From positions 682,001 through 746,000 of the forward strand of contig JAHDYR010000012.1 in NCBI GenBank assembly GCA_019828565.1: a stretch of DNA of 64,000 bases. Reading direction: 5' to 3'. The notes beneath the pieces are model-generated. The model saw only the letters and a program-made list of their open reading frames with translations, made no database searches and was not told where the DNA came from. How positions within the stretch are numbered: the stretch's first letter is position 1; every line of letters starts with the position of its first letter. This stretch comes from Carpediemonas membranifera. Lineage: Eukaryota; Fornicata. The position numbers and the translations under genes are program-made. This document shows positions 8,686-18,270 of the stretch, in pieces.

Positions 8686-8695
8686 GTATTAATAC
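8686..8695. promoter_or_regulatory. Palindrome GTATTAATAC at the PBS position of element B
   Basis: Immediately follows the 5' LTR and is identical to the decamer in element G. The gag ATG is at 8704, leaving only 18 nt between LTR and start codon, too little for a usual tRNA primer site plus leader. The decamer is not found in the LTR itself, which argues against Tf1-style self-priming from the LTR 5' end. Confidence 0.6.
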
Positions 8696-8703
8696 TCTCC
8701 ATC

Positions 8704-10218
8704 ATGGTGTTGCCTACTCCCATAGAGCAGCCCAGTATCCCCTTGGCCGGTCTTTCCGCCGACTCCTGGCGGGCCGCCAAGCGCTCATTCAGAAAGTTCC
8801 AGGTATACTACCCCGAGGCCAAGATCTCCCTGTTTTTAGACGACGACCTCTACAACGCCCTCGAGCTCCAGTTCGATGCCGATCTGGACACGCTCACTGA
8901 CGAAGAGGTGGGTCACCTCATCGAGCGTCTGATCGCTCCAAGAGACCTACTCTCACTCAAGGAACGTCTCGATAAGATTGTCTGTGCCGTGGACGCAACG
9001 CACAAGAAGTCTAGAATCGTTCTAGTCCGAGACTATATCCACCGCTTCAACGAGGTTTTTAACCTGCACACCGTACTACAACGTGATGACGACAACGACT
9101 CCGACTCCGAATCCGACAGCAGCTCCGACAGCGACTACGAAGAAGCAGCCATCGTCCCTGTAAGGCACGTCGACGGTGATGCCCCTGATGACGACGATCC
9201 CGATCCTCAATCCCCCTCAGGCTTTCTGAAAGACTGTATGAGGATCTTCACCGACAACCTACGTCCGAAGCCCTTCAAGGAGGTCATGAAGTTCAAGAAG
9301 GCTGAACGCAAGCCCACCGCCATGGATGATCTCCAGCGCCTTGCCCTCCGCGTTGCCAAACGCGACGACAACGCCCGCGAGGAGGCTCTCCGCTACGGCT
9401 ACTACGCCCAGAGCTCCACTCCAGCCAACAATAACGGCAACACCGGGCCCTCGGGTGACAACACCCGGCAGCCGGCACGCCCCTGTCGCCACTGTCAGGG
9501 CAACCACTTCGACCGAGATTGCCCCTCTCGTCAGTCACGTGGTCCCCAGACACAGGTCAACTTCGCGAAAAGCCGCGGAGCCGACGCCCTTAAGGTGCCC
9601 GCCTCATGCGGCACGTCCCACTTCCAAGCCATCATTGACACGGGCGCAGCAATCTCATGCACGAGTGATCGTTACGCAAAGATATGGCAGCTCCCCCGCA
9701 CCAGCATCGACCCCGTGTCGGTCACTCTCGCCGACGGCAGCTCAATCACCGTCAATCAGGCCGTAGATGCGCCCATCCTCTTCACAGGCCTCGCCGGATT
9801 CCCTGTCGCTGTCTCCGTCCGTTTCATCATCCTCCCTGGCCGCCAGTGTCCTCTAATCGGGTGCGACACTCTCAGAGACCTCGGCGTTCTCACTTCAGAC
9901 GGCCTATCGCTTGGGCTCACACACTCTACGCCAGCGGCTGACGACGTCGTCCTCCCAGTGTTCTCGGTGTCCGGATCAAGGCTACAGTCAGCCCTTGCAG
10001 ACTACCGCTCGGGCTGGCAGTCAGTCCAAATACCCTCGGACGAGCTCCGCTCTCGCGTCGTGCCACTTCTGCGAGAGTTCTCAGACATCTTCGAGCCGCT
10101 CGGTCCTGAACCGGCCAACGTTCCCCCATGGTCTTGCACGTCAAGGACGATACCCTCGTGCAGATTAAGCCGCGCCGCCTCTCGCCTGATAACAGGAAGA
10201 AGACGAAGGAGATCGTAG
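8704..10218 (+). CDS. Element B Gag-protease ORF
   Basis: About 504 residues. Gag capsid-like region at about 1-215 with a highly acidic Asp/Ser tract near 125-145, then a CCHC zinc knuckle CRHCQGNHFDRDC (about residue 260). An aspartic protease has IIDTGAA (about residue 305) and a later LIGCDTL. The last ~30 residues after ANVPP are out of frame: a run of C at 10124-10128 appears to lack one base, and the RT continues in another frame from 10128. The start lies 18 nt after the LTR. Confidence 0.85.
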   Translation: MVLPTPIEQPSIPLAGLSADSWRAAKRSFRKFQVYYPEAKISLFLDDDLYNALELQFDADLDTLTDEEVGHLIERLIAPRDLLSLKERLDKIVCAVDATHKKSRIVLVRDYIHRFNEVFNLHTVLQRDDDNDSDSESDSSSDSDYEEAAIVPVRHVDGDAPDDDDPDPQSPSGFLKDCMRIFTDNLRPKPFKEVMKFKKAERKPTAMDDLQRLALRVAKRDDNAREEALRYGYYAQSSTPANNNGNTGPSGDNTRQPARPCRHCQGNHFDRDCPSRQSRGPQTQVNFAKSRGADALKVPASCGTSHFQAIIDTGAAISCTSDRYAKIWQLPRTSIDPVSVTLADGSSITVNQAVDAPILFTGLAGFPVAVSVRFIILPGRQCPLIGCDTLRDLGVLTSDGLSLGLTHSTPAADDVVLPVFSVSGSRLQSALADYRSGWQSVQIPSDELRSRVVPLLREFSDIFEPLGPEPANVPPWSCTSRTIPSCRLSRAASRLITGRRRRRS

Positions 10219-11249
10219 CGGAGCTCGCCCAGAATGGCATCGTCACTCCCTCCAAAGGCCCTTTCGCCTCACCTATCGTCCTCGTCAAGCAGAAAGACAA
10301 GACACGCATGTGCGTCGACTACTCGGAGCTGAACAAGCACCTCGTGGAGGATCACTTCCCGCTACCTAACATCAGAGAGTTTCTGATGTCCATGCGCGGC
10401 GCGAAGTGGTTCGCTGCTCTTGACCTCGTCAAGGGATATCACCAGCTTCCCCTCCACGAAGATTCACAAGCCCTCTCCGCCTTTGTCACGCCAGACGACT
10501 ACCTACAGTACACCCGCGTCCCGTTCGGCCTTGCCTCGGCGCCCTCGTACTTCCAGCGTACCATCCAGGCTGTCATAGCACCCGCCATTGCCACCGGCCG
10601 CTGCAAGGCGTACCTCGACGACATCCTCGAGGCCGCCCACTCAGATGACACGTTCATCGACGACCTGCGCACCATATTCATGGCCTTGCGGGAGCATAAC
10701 CTCAAGCTCTCGCCCGCAAAATGCGTCATCGGCGCCTCCGAGGTCAGATCGGTCGGCTTTATCGTCGACCGAAATGGCATACATGTCGACCCCGACCGCA
10801 TCCAGGCCATCGTCAGCCTCAGGCCCCCCCGGGACCAGTCTGAGTTGAAGTCAATCCTCGGAAAGATCAACTACATCGCACAGTTCCTGCCTGACGCCAC
10901 CAAGTCACTCGCCACACTCAACCGGTCACTCAGAGCCGGCGAGTTCGTCTTCGGCGAGGAACAACTGACTGCTTTTGACGACATCAAGTCCCAGTTGGCG
11001 CTTCACATCAGCCTAACATACCCAGACCTCGATAGACCCTGGCACATTTACACCGACGCTTCATCACTTGGCGAAGGAGGCGTGCTAATACAAGATGAGG
11101 GAGGACGGTACTCGCTCAATTCTGGCCTGTTTCCAGAAGACCTACGACAAGACCATGTCGAATTGGTCAACATACGAACAAGAGTTGCATGCCGTGATCT
11201 CTGTCCTCACCAACAAGGTCTTCGAACCCCTCTTCCAGATCAAGTCTGA
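10128..11249 (+). CDS. Element B reverse transcriptase (frameshifted from gag-protease)
   Basis: Carries the Ty3 RT motifs in order: MCVDYSELN, ALDLVKGYHQLPL, TRVPFGLASAPSYFQ, and AYLDDILEAA with the catalytic YLDD, then GFIVDRNGI and the thumb/connection ILGKINYIAQFLPD. RNase H begins with YTDASSLGEGGVLIQ and goes out of frame at the GGG at about 11098-11101, so residues after EGGRYS are spurious. It makes element cDNA from the RNA template inside the particle. Confidence 0.85.
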   Translation: MVLHVKDDTLVQIKPRRLSPDNRKKTKEIVAELAQNGIVTPSKGPFASPIVLVKQKDKTRMCVDYSELNKHLVEDHFPLPNIREFLMSMRGAKWFAALDLVKGYHQLPLHEDSQALSAFVTPDDYLQYTRVPFGLASAPSYFQRTIQAVIAPAIATGRCKAYLDDILEAAHSDDTFIDDLRTIFMALREHNLKLSPAKCVIGASEVRSVGFIVDRNGIHVDPDRIQAIVSLRPPRDQSELKSILGKINYIAQFLPDATKSLATLNRSLRAGEFVFGEEQLTAFDDIKSQLALHISLTYPDLDRPWHIYTDASSLGEGGVLIQDEGGRYSLNSGLFPEDLRQDHVELVNIRTRVACRDLCPHQQGLRTPLPDQV

Positions 11250-11487
11250 CCTACATGTCCACACCGACCATAGCAACCTCGTCCAACTCAGACGGAAGGC
11301 CCCGACTGTCAAAAAGCTTCTCCGCTGGGCCCTACGACTATCCGAGTTTCGCTTCACCATTCAGCACGTCCGTGGCGTCGACAACGTCATTGCAGACGTC
11401 CTCTCCCGGATCCTCCCCCGACGCGCCTGTAGTCAACGCTGTCGTCCAAGAGCCTCACTTCGACAAGTTCTCCGCCGTCCACAATGA
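11095..11487 (+). pseudogene. Element B RNase H remainder
   Basis: Continues the RNase H fold in the next frame: FQKTYDKTMSNWSTYEQEL, the LHVHTDHSNLVQL motif, and the end signature DNVIADVLSR. The frame breaks again at a C run near 11411-11415; beyond that the integrase is in the third frame. Two single-base breaks within 330 bp, both at short homopolymers, split one domain that is otherwise well conserved. Confidence 0.75.
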
Positions 11488-12318
11488 CGCGGTCGGACAC
11501 TTCGGCGTCGACGAGTGCATTCGCCGTGTCAAAGCCGCCAAGACCACGTGGCCTGGCATGTACAAAGACATCAGACGCTGGATCAAGGCCTGCCCCCACT
11601 GCCAGCTGCATGCCCCTGCCAGAGAGTGCCCCATCGCGTATCACCCATCCTCCTCGGACGCTCCTTTCCACAGAGTTCAGGTCGACACTCTTGGGCCCCT
11701 ACCCACCACGCCGTCGGGAAACTCCTACATCATCTCGATCGTGGACACCTTCTCCAGGTACATCAGACTGTTCCCAGCCACGTCCACTGACGCCCTCGCG
11801 GCCGCTCGCGCACTTTATGCTTACTGCGGTGCCTACGGCGTACCTCGCGAGATCCAGTCCGACAACGGCTCGCAGTTCACAGCGAAGCTAATAGATGAGC
11901 TTACATGCGCACTCTCGTTGAATCACCGCTTTTCCGCCCCTTACAGCCCACAGTCCAACGGCATTGTGGAAAGGTACAACTTCGAGATCGAAAAGATCAT
12001 CAAGCCCGCTACGATGCAACCCTGGGACGAACATCTGCCCTCTGTCGAGCTTATCCTCAATTCCAAGCAGGTTTCGTCCACCAAGGCCTCTCCTCTGGAC
12101 ATCCTCTTCCCATTCACCGAAGGGAAGGCCGATCCTTCGCGCCTAAAGGCCGCCCGCGAAGCCCTCGCTCGCTACGCCGCCAAGAAGGCTGCAATTCCCA
12201 CCAATGTGCCCCCCACGCACGAGCCCGGCTCTCTCGTACTCCTCCTTCGCCCGAAGTCCGCCAAGATCGAGGCAAACTGGCGCGGTCCGTTCAGATATCT
12301 GCGCCGCGGTGACCACAC
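11417..12318 (+). CDS. Element B integrase, interrupted by element C
   Basis: Zn-binding HHCC domain (HFGVDECIRRV...CPHCQ), then the DDE core: VDTLGPLP (first Asp), IQSDNGSQF (second Asp), and SPQSNGIVERYN (catalytic Glu), then a GPFRYLRRGD C-terminal beta module. The open frame runs on into the LTR of element C (stop at 12412), but the true continuation resumes at 16348 after C and one ACAC copy are removed. It would insert element cDNA into the genome; element B shows a 4-bp target duplication. Confidence 0.88.
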
Positions 12319-12400
12319 TGTGATCTTGTCGAGGTTAAAGGTTTCAAAACAAACTGTTTATAGGGTTCGCACGTGTAGTTGGTACCCTAAACTGCTCACA
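12319..12400 (-). repeat. 3' LTR of element C (82 bp)
   Basis: Identical to 16262-16343; starts TG and ends CA. The LTR also carries the premature end of the interrupted B integrase frame. Confidence 0.95.
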
Positions 12401-12408
12401 CTTCCCCT

Positions 12409-12940
12409 CTAAAGGTGCAGCTCCGGGTGAGCCTCGGCATAAATGTCGAGGGCTTCGAGGTCGCGGACCTCGTGGTACGGGAGCCACTCATCGGCGCCTG
12501 GGTAGCCATCCCAGGCGACGAGGAATTCGAGGGTAGACTTCGTGGGGCCACCGCGGTGGCGGGTGATGGCCTCGACTTCGTAGGTGTCGTCGTCAAGAGA
12601 GGCGACGGTGATGTCATCGAAGGCCAGGGAGTCGTCGTACTCCACGAGCCGGGAACCGTGATACTGGAAGGTGGCGCCGGCAGTGGGGTTGTGTACGGTG
12701 TAGATGTCGTGCTCGCGGTCAGTGATCGTGTATGGGCCAACGAGCTTAGTAGACAGCTTGGTGGGGCGCTTCGAAGGGCGCGTGACTAGCACCTTCGAGC
12801 CAATAGGAAGGGGCTCGTCGCCGAAAGCCGGACGTTTCGAGAGGACGTTCTCTTGGTGCTGGCGTGCTGTCTCAATGAGCTTGGGCTGGGCCTGGAGAAC
12901 ACGGCTAAAGAAGCGGCCGTATTCACTCTTCTCCTCCCTC
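12409..12940 (-). CDS. Element C integrase C-terminus with chromodomain
   Basis: Frame-shifted continuation of the integrase at 12941-13696. It has a long charged helix, the IGSKVLVTRPSK beta module, LVGPYTITDRE, and a terminal chromodomain-like segment (YEVEAITRHR...EFLVAWDGYPGADEWLPYHEV). Chromodomains on Ty3 integrases (chromoviruses) bind methylated histone H3 tails and steer insertion to heterochromatin; the aromatic cage cannot be verified here. The stop lies 8 bp from the 3' LTR, beside the polypurine tract. Confidence 0.75.
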
Positions 12941-13720
12941 AACGTGGGCGTCGGACGACAGGAAGGGGGTGACGTTCTGTGAAGCGAACATGAGCTGTGC
13001 GGGGGCAATGCCCGTGGTGGCACATATCGTGGTGTTCATGATCCGCTGGACGACTGGGAGGTAAAGGGACCAGTTGTTAACGTCGCGCAGCTCCTGAGTG
13101 ATGGTACGTAGGTGTCGTGAGAGCTCGGCGTTAGCTCTTTCGACGAGCCCGTTGGCTCTGGGGTGGTATGGAAGAGAGACAACGTGTTGGGCGCCGAAGA
13201 GCTTAATGAGCTGTTGGAAAGCGGTGGCAAGGTACTGAGAACCGCGATCACTTCGGAAAGAAGACGGAGTACCGTAGCGTCCCGTGACGGAGATAAGAGC
13301 GCGAAGGGCCTCTGCAGAAGAAGCATCCTTGCATGGGACCAGCTCTACGAAGCGTGTGAAGGTGTCAATGAAGGTGATAACGTAGCGGCATCCGTTGGAG
13401 TCTGCAGGATAAGGCCCGACCGTATCAAACGCCCAGCAGGAGCGTGGGGTGACGCCCATGGTAGGGCGGAGGCCTGTCTGAAGGCGCTTGGGAAGTCTGG
13501 CGTTCTTCTGACATATCGGGCAAGCCTTGATATACTCGGCGACAGCGTTGCTCATTCCACGGAAGTCAAGGTTTCGTTCCTTAAGGAGGCGGAGTGTAGC
13601 CTCTCGGCCGAGGTGTCCCTCGACGGCATTGTGGACAGAGGCTATGATAAGTCGCTGGAGTGTAGGGGCATTCTCGGGGGTTGGACGATGAAGCACCTGG
13701 ATATGCCATCAGTGAGGGTG
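12923..13720 (-). CDS. Element C integrase core
   Basis: HHCC zinc domain (SVHNAVEGHLGREATLRLL...CPICQ), then the DDE catalytic core: AFDTVGPYP (Asp), FRSDRGSQY (Asp), YHPRANGLVERAN (Glu). After GGEE the frame moves to the chromodomain-bearing ORF at about 12941. Upstream (13720-13860) the end of RNase H (QTDHRNLVYMRR, then a SNTLTDGISR-type end) joins the domain to the RT ORF after a frame break near 13860. Confidence 0.85.
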
Positions 13721-13817
13721 TTGGAGACGCCAGAGATGTGTTCAACGACAAAGTCGAACTCTTGGAGTCTGAGGTTCCAGCGGACGACCTTGGGTGTGGT
13801 AGAACGGCGCATATAAA

Positions 13818-15143
13818 CTAGGTTACGGTGGTCTGTCTGTATGGCGAACGAGTGGCCGAGGAGATAGGGGAGTACTTCTCGACAACAGCGAAGAAGATGC
13901 CGAAGGCTTCCTTTTCGATGACAGCCCAGTTGCGCTCTGCGGTGGTGAATGCGTGGCTACAGTAGGAGACTACGTGTTCAACGCCATCCTTGACGTTGAG
14001 GAGCACGCCTCCACAGCCAATGTCGCTAGCATCGGTGCGAACGATAATTGGGGCAGAGTAGTCCAGGAAGGCTAAACACGGCGTGTGGGCGGCGAGGTTC
14101 TTGCTCTCTTCGAAAGCAGTCTGGGCCTCCTTTGTCCATTTCCACCGGACCTTCCCAGAGGTGAGGGCGTATAGTGGCTGTAGGATCGAGCTGAGGTTGG
14201 GGATGAACCTACGGAAATAATTCATCGCTCCACAGAAGGCCCGCGTGGTCTTGATGTCCTTAGGAGGAGCCATGGCCTGAACGGCCTTGACCCGGGCGGG
14301 GGACATGCGGATTCCCTCGGGGGAGATGATATGGCCGAGGTATTCCACCTGCTCAGCGTACAGACAGCACTTGCTGGGATGAAGGACGAAGCGATGTTCC
14401 TTGAGAACGGCAAGGATCTCAGCTAGGCGTGTAGCTAGTTCGTCCGTGGTTGATGCGTGAATGATGATGTCGTCTATGAAGACCTCGCACGTAGTTCCGA
14501 CAAACTTGGAGAGCAATTGGGTCATGATGGCCTGGAAGGTAGCAGGAGCCGTTTTGACGCCAAATGGAACGCGCGTATACTCATAAAGGCCGGTTGGAGT
14601 TGAAAACGCGGTTATCGGAATGGAACGTTCGGACAGTGGGATCTGGTGGTATCCACTAACGAGATCTAACGTCGCAAAGCAACGTTGGCCTGCGAGATGC
14701 GACATCAGCTCTTCTTGGTGTGCAAGTGGGAAACTGACTTGCTTGATGCGATCATTCGCCTGACGGTAGTCCACGACGAGGCGGCGGGCACCGCCCTTTT
14801 TGGGGACAGTAAAGACGGGTGCAGCCCAGGGAGAGCGTGAGGGGCGGACGATTCCTTGAGCAAGGAGCTCGTTCACCTGGTCATCAACCTCCTGCTGGAT
14901 TGCAGGGGATAGACGACGCGGCGGTTGAGCAGCCGGTGTGGCGCCCTCAAGCAGCTCTATCTCCATAGGGGGAACGTCTGCTCCGTCTGGGTGGGGACGG
15001 CTGGTGAAGACTTCGGCATACTCATCATAGACGGCTCTGATGGCTGGCGGGAGGGCAGACGCGGTTGAACCTACGTCAGGGAGCTGCTCTCCTTCATCTA
15101 GGCGAGTGACGGGTGCGTGATCCTCATCGATCGTCTCCCTCAT
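13818..15143 (-). CDS. Element C reverse transcriptase/RNase H
   Basis: 441-residue ORF whose ATG overlaps the stop of the protease ORF (ATGA), a layout that could allow reinitiation. RT motifs: RLVVDYRQAND, ATLDLVSGYHQIPL, TRVPFGVKTAPATFQ, and EVFIDDIIIHA, with FIDD in place of the usual YxDD. RNase H starts with VRTDASDIGCGGVL and reaches AVIEKEAFGIFFAV before the frame is lost near 13860. Its sequence is closer to classic chromovirus RTs than that of the other elements here (EYLGHIIS, AFCGAMNYFRRFIP). Confidence 0.87.
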   Translation of the reverse strand: MRETIDEDHAPVTRLDEGEQLPDVGSTASALPPAIRAVYDEYAEVFTSRPHPDGADVPPMEIELLEGATPAAQPPRRLSPAIQQEVDDQVNELLAQGIVRPSRSPWAAPVFTVPKKGGARRLVVDYRQANDRIKQVSFPLAHQEELMSHLAGQRCFATLDLVSGYHQIPLSERSIPITAFSTPTGLYEYTRVPFGVKTAPATFQAIMTQLLSKFVGTTCEVFIDDIIIHASTTDELATRLAEILAVLKEHRFVLHPSKCCLYAEQVEYLGHIISPEGIRMSPARVKAVQAMAPPKDIKTTRAFCGAMNYFRRFIPNLSSILQPLYALTSGKVRWKWTKEAQTAFEESKNLAAHTPCLAFLDYSAPIIVRTDASDIGCGGVLLNVKDGVEHVVSYCSHAFTTAERNWAVIEKEAFGIFFAVVEKYSPISSATRSPYRQTTVT

Positions 15144-15656
15144 CGGCCGTTGGGGGCCAAGGAGAGGGAGAGATCTTGGATAGTGGAGTTTGAGAGGATC
15201 AGATCCTCCGAAATAGAGGGGAGGATGTAGAATGGCCGAATGGAGCGAACGCCATCAATGAGCATGGCAAGGAACACAGCTCTCTTGATGAAAACTGGAC
15301 CGTTCGCGGTATCCAAACGAACGTTAGCGACGGCTGGAAGAGCGCCACGTTGGATAAATGATTCGGCTATCGTGGGGGAGATGAGGTCAATAGTTGCACC
15401 AGTATCAAGTACTGCACAGACCTCTGTGGCAGTACTCTCGTTGATGGGAACATAGAGAGTGGCTTGGCGACAAATGAGGCCGTCGTGATCAGTGGCGGCC
15501 AGATTCGCCTTTTCGCGCTTGACTGGCGGACCCTGGATGGGAGTCTTGCGCACGCCAGAGCGGAAGAAATCTCTGTGTCCTTGATAGGGACAGTTGGGGC
15601 GGATGTGGCCCGTGTGGCCACAGCCGTGGCAGGGGCAGACGATCGTTGGGGTAGTC
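15140..15656 (-). CDS. Element C zinc knuckle and aspartic protease
   Basis: The frame holds the knuckle CHGCGHTGHIRPNC (about 15620, CX2CX4HX4C), then the aspartic protease VLDTGATIDLIS (about 15410) with the flap/end region FYILPSISEDLILSNS. The first methionine (15553) lies after the knuckle, so the ORF is probably fused to gag upstream in an intact copy; a stop and a frame break at about 15645-15660 separate them here. The protease would cut the polyprotein. Confidence 0.75.
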
Positions 15657-15660
15657 TAGC

Positions 15661-16246
15661 CCCAGCGGCGGCGCCGGGAGTCGGGCGCTTACCAGCTGGC
15701 TGGGCCGGTTCCGGCTGCAGGAGCGACTGGAGGTTAAGGAGTTCCTCCAGTTCATCAATGGCGTGGTCCTGCGCCTCTGCGACGTCATCTGGCTGCTCCA
15801 TGCGGATACGCTCCGCAAGAGGATCTGGAAGTGCCTGCAGGTATGCCTTCACCATTAGCTTCTCTGGTGGTGTGACGTCGGCTGTGAACGAGCTCCGGAT
15901 AGTTTCGAAGCGTTCGATATGGTTGAGAAGCTGTGCAGGCGTTGGTAAGGGGCCCGTTCGGGCGCACCGCAGCGACTTCAGCTTGGCTAGTGCTTGAACG
16001 TTACTGCGGGGGGCTATAGAATGTTTGGTAGACTGTGTCCAAGACAGTATCCGCCGGAAGATCGGCCGGATTGTCGTTGAGACGGCGTGTGATGAGAAGA
16101 AGAGGCGTAGGATCCATCAGGGCAGTCGGATGGAGAAGAGGATCGTCAAGGCGTTGAGCTCGGTACGCACGGTAGGACGATCGGAACTTGGTGAACGCCT
16201 GTTCTTCTAGTGTTAGTAAGAAAGGTCTTGGTATGTAGTCGGACAT
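15661..16246 (-). pseudogene. Element C gag, frameshifted
   Basis: The first ATG is at 16246, 15 nt after the 5' LTR. The first part (about 78 residues) ends at a G6 run on the plus strand (16008-16013), after which gag continues in another frame (NVQALAKLKSL...LMVKAYLQALPDPLAERI, retrotransposon-gag-like helices). A second break leads to the zinc knuckle frame. The order and sequence fit a Ty3 capsid. Confidence 0.65.
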
Positions 16247-16253
16247 TAGATGA

Positions 16254-16261
16254 GTGTACAC
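16254..16261. promoter_or_regulatory. Palindrome GTGTACAC at the PBS position of element C
   Basis: A perfect 8-bp palindrome touching the inner edge of the 5' LTR. It differs in sequence from the decamers of the other Ty3 elements but occupies the same position. Confidence 0.5.
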
Positions 16262-16343
16262 TGTGATCTTGTCGAGGTTAAAGGTTTCAAAACAAACTGT
16301 TTATAGGGTTCGCACGTGTAGTTGGTACCCTAAACTGCTCACA
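16262..16343 (-). repeat. 5' LTR of element C (82 bp)
   Basis: Identical to 12319-12400. The target duplication ACAC follows at 16344-16347. Confidence 0.95.
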
Positions 16344-16347
16344 ACAC

Positions 16348-16696
16348 GTCGTCGTCGATCATCCAACACATCACGACCGATAAGACCATGGAAGTTTCCG
16401 ACCGCCGCATCAAGGCCTGGACTGGCTCCACGGACCTCGACGAGCTCAAGACCCTAGTCGCCGAGCAAGAGGGGGAGTACGCCGTAGACCACATCGTCTC
16501 GGCCCGTCGTCCAGCCAGATCGAAGACCATATACCTCCTAGTCCACTGGGCCGGGTGCGAGTCAGCAGAGGATTCGGAGGTCACGCTCAACGCTGAGACA
16601 GCCCAGATGGCCGCTCTCGACGACTTTCTCAACGTCAGCCCTTCATGGAGACAGCCAGTCGAGGCCGCCTGCCGCCGCAATGGCTGGCAACTCTAA
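16348..16696 (+). CDS. Element B integrase C-terminal chromodomain, resumed after element C
   Basis: With element C and one ACAC copy removed, the B integrase frame reads on without a stop into this segment. It contains a chromodomain-like fold (EYAVDHIVSARR...TIYLLVHWAGCESAEDSEVTLNAETAQM) and ends RRNGWQL before the stop. Found as the last domain of the integrase in chromoviruses. This in-frame rescue is the best evidence that C is nested in B. Confidence 0.8.
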
Positions 16697-16924
16697 GCTA
16701 CTGTCAAGGCAGGACATTGGTTCAGCGTCCTGCCCAAACAAATAAACGATCCGTGCTAGTACAAGTTGTCTCTACTCTCCCACCCGTCAGAGCCTTGAGG
16801 GAAGGTGTGCCCGGCCAAGATGTCCGCCCGTGTCCTGCTGCAGGACCCGCTGTGCGCCTGTCGCCAGGCGGAAATGAGCTTTGACCGCTCTTGAAGGTCT
16901 CGGGCTCCGCCTCTGGGGAGGTAG
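16697..16924 (+). other. 3' untranslated region of element B
   Basis: 228 bp between the integrase stop and the 3' LTR without a convincing ORF. It contains an inverted repeat (GCAGGACATTGGTTCAGCGTCCTGC, about 16711-16735) and ends in the purine-rich tract GGGGAGGTAG used to prime plus-strand synthesis. Confidence 0.6.
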
Positions 16925-17049
16925 TGTGGCAGTGTGCCAATCAAATATTTTATTTGATTGGCGATTCGATCCGCCATTCCGGTCGACACTGTTGTGTCGA
17001 CTTCTCTTTGACTAAAGCACCAAGTTGTTTTTCCGTCCTCTCGAGCACA
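16925..17049 (+). repeat. 3' LTR of element B (125 bp)
   Basis: Identical to 8561-8685; followed by the second ACAG target copy (17050-17053). Confidence 0.95.
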
Positions 17050-17053
17050 ACAG

Positions 17054-18183
17054 GGGCTGACGGGCTCGATGAGCCGTCGGTGGATGAGGTGGCAGGCCCT
17101 CGGGGCCAGCAGGGAGGTGGTGCAGCTGTTACGAGAGGGAGTGAAGGTCACCCCGGCAGCACCGGCGCTCAATGCGCACCTCCAGAAGGAGACAGACACG
17201 ATGAAGGCTCTACTAGAGGAGCTACTGCAACAGAAAGCAATAGAGAAGGGCGAGGCGACGACAATATGCCCCCTGTTCACATTAGAGAAGAAGATCGCAG
17301 GCAGCTACCGTCTGATACACGACCTGAGACCGGTCAATGCATACCAAGAGGACCTAACATTCAGGCTGAAGGGCCTAGCAGAGATACAGCATGGAGTTCC
17401 GAGAAACTCGTGGGGAATAACATTGGATATGAAGTCCGGGTACTACCAGCTCCTAGTGGAGGAGAACTCACGACAGGAACTCGGATTCTCGTTCGAGGGA
17501 GAACAATACAGATGGAGAGGACTCCCTTTCGGCCTCTCAACGGCGCCACGGCAGTTTCAGTCGGTTACGTCACAGATGGCGAAGATCCTGCGCTCACTTC
17601 TCGAAGGACTGATAATATACGTGTATCTGGACGATCTGCTCATAATCAGTCGCTCGAGAGAGTCGTTGAACGCCCAGGTCCCACGGATCTTAGAGATCTT
17701 GGACTCACTTGGAGTCGTCCTATCGAGAGAGAAGTGCCACTTGACCCCGTCCCAGAGGGTAACTTACTTGGGCGTGATAGTCGACTTGCGCGAGATGACG
17801 ATGTCGCTGCCAGAGGAGAAGAGGGCTCAATACAGCAGACTCATAGCCAACCTGCAACTCAAGAGACACACAAAGCGGGACCTTCAGACCCTTCACGGAA
17901 AGCTCCTCTTCTGCCGGTTCGCACTGGGGACGCGGGCACTTGTCCGGCTCAGAGAGCTGCAGGTCAGGATCGCTGGCTGCGACGACCGAGTGCGGTACCC
18001 AAAGTCCAGCCTGCCCCAGGACCTACGAACGGATCTGCGGTGGTGGGCCAGACAGCTATCATCCGACCCGGCATGGTACTTCGGCCCAAGAGGCCAGGTA
18101 CTTCGTATGGAGACCGACGCGTCGGACTATGCGTTCGGTGCGACGCTGTTTGTCGAAGACACGTCCCTCAACATCCAGGGCAG
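17054..18183 (+). CDS. Element D Pol segment 2: reverse transcriptase and start of RNase H
   Basis: Continues segment 1 in frame. RT motifs of the DIRS/hepadna-like type: ICPLFTLEKK, YRLIHDLRPVNAY, GITLDMKSGYYQL, WRGLPFGLSTAPRQFQ, and YVYLDDLLIIS with the catalytic YLDD, then VTYLGVIVDL. RNase H begins at LRMETDASDYAFGATLFVED. At the GCAG site (18180-18183) element E is inserted; the frame resumes at 23106. A later stop at 18274 lies inside element E and is not the natural end. Confidence 0.88.
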
Positions 18184-18249
18184 TGTGCCCTTAACCTGCG
18201 GAATTCGTAAAACAGTCTTTATCATATTTCTGGGCCCTAGCACGGCACA
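18184..18249 (+). repeat. 5' LTR of element E (66 bp)
   Basis: Identical to 23036-23101. Very short for a Ty3 LTR; contains an AT-rich core (CTTTATCATATTTC). Confidence 0.95.
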
Positions 18250-18259
18250 GTATCGATAC
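18250..18259. promoter_or_regulatory. Palindrome GTATCGATAC at the PBS position of element E
   Basis: A perfect 10-bp palindrome touching the LTR; gag starts at 18271. It is related to ATATCGATAT in element F at the same position. Confidence 0.6.
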
Positions 18260-18270
18260 TGCCGATTCAA

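Larger units (their letters stand above)
12319..16343 (-). mobile_element. Ty3/gypsy element C, inserted in the integrase of B
   Basis: Minus-strand element with identical 82-bp LTRs (12319-12400 and 16262-16343) and target duplication ACAC (12315-12318 and 16344-16347). The order gag, zinc knuckle/protease, RT/RNase H, integrase, chromodomain is complete. A purine tract (AGAGGGGAAG on the minus strand) precedes its 3' LTR at 12400. Several single-base frame breaks are present. RT and integrase differ clearly from those of B, E and F, so it is a separate family. Confidence 0.92.
8561..17049 (+). mobile_element. Ty3/gypsy element B, inserted in D and interrupted by C
   Basis: Two identical 125-bp LTRs (8561-8685 and 16925-17049), both TG...CA, are flanked by the 4-bp duplication ACAG (8557-8560 and 17050-17053). 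The interior encodes gag, protease, RT, RNase H, integrase and a chromodomain; element C sits in the integrase C-terminus. A polypurine tract (TGGGGAGGTAG) precedes the 3' LTR. Frame breaks lie in or beside short G/C runs. Identical LTRs point to a recent insertion. Confidence 0.92.

Noticed and set aside
16891-18210. 439-codon ORF overlapping the D reverse transcriptase
   Set aside because: It is in another frame, begins in the LTR of B and lacks motifs; the RT frame has all conserved residues.
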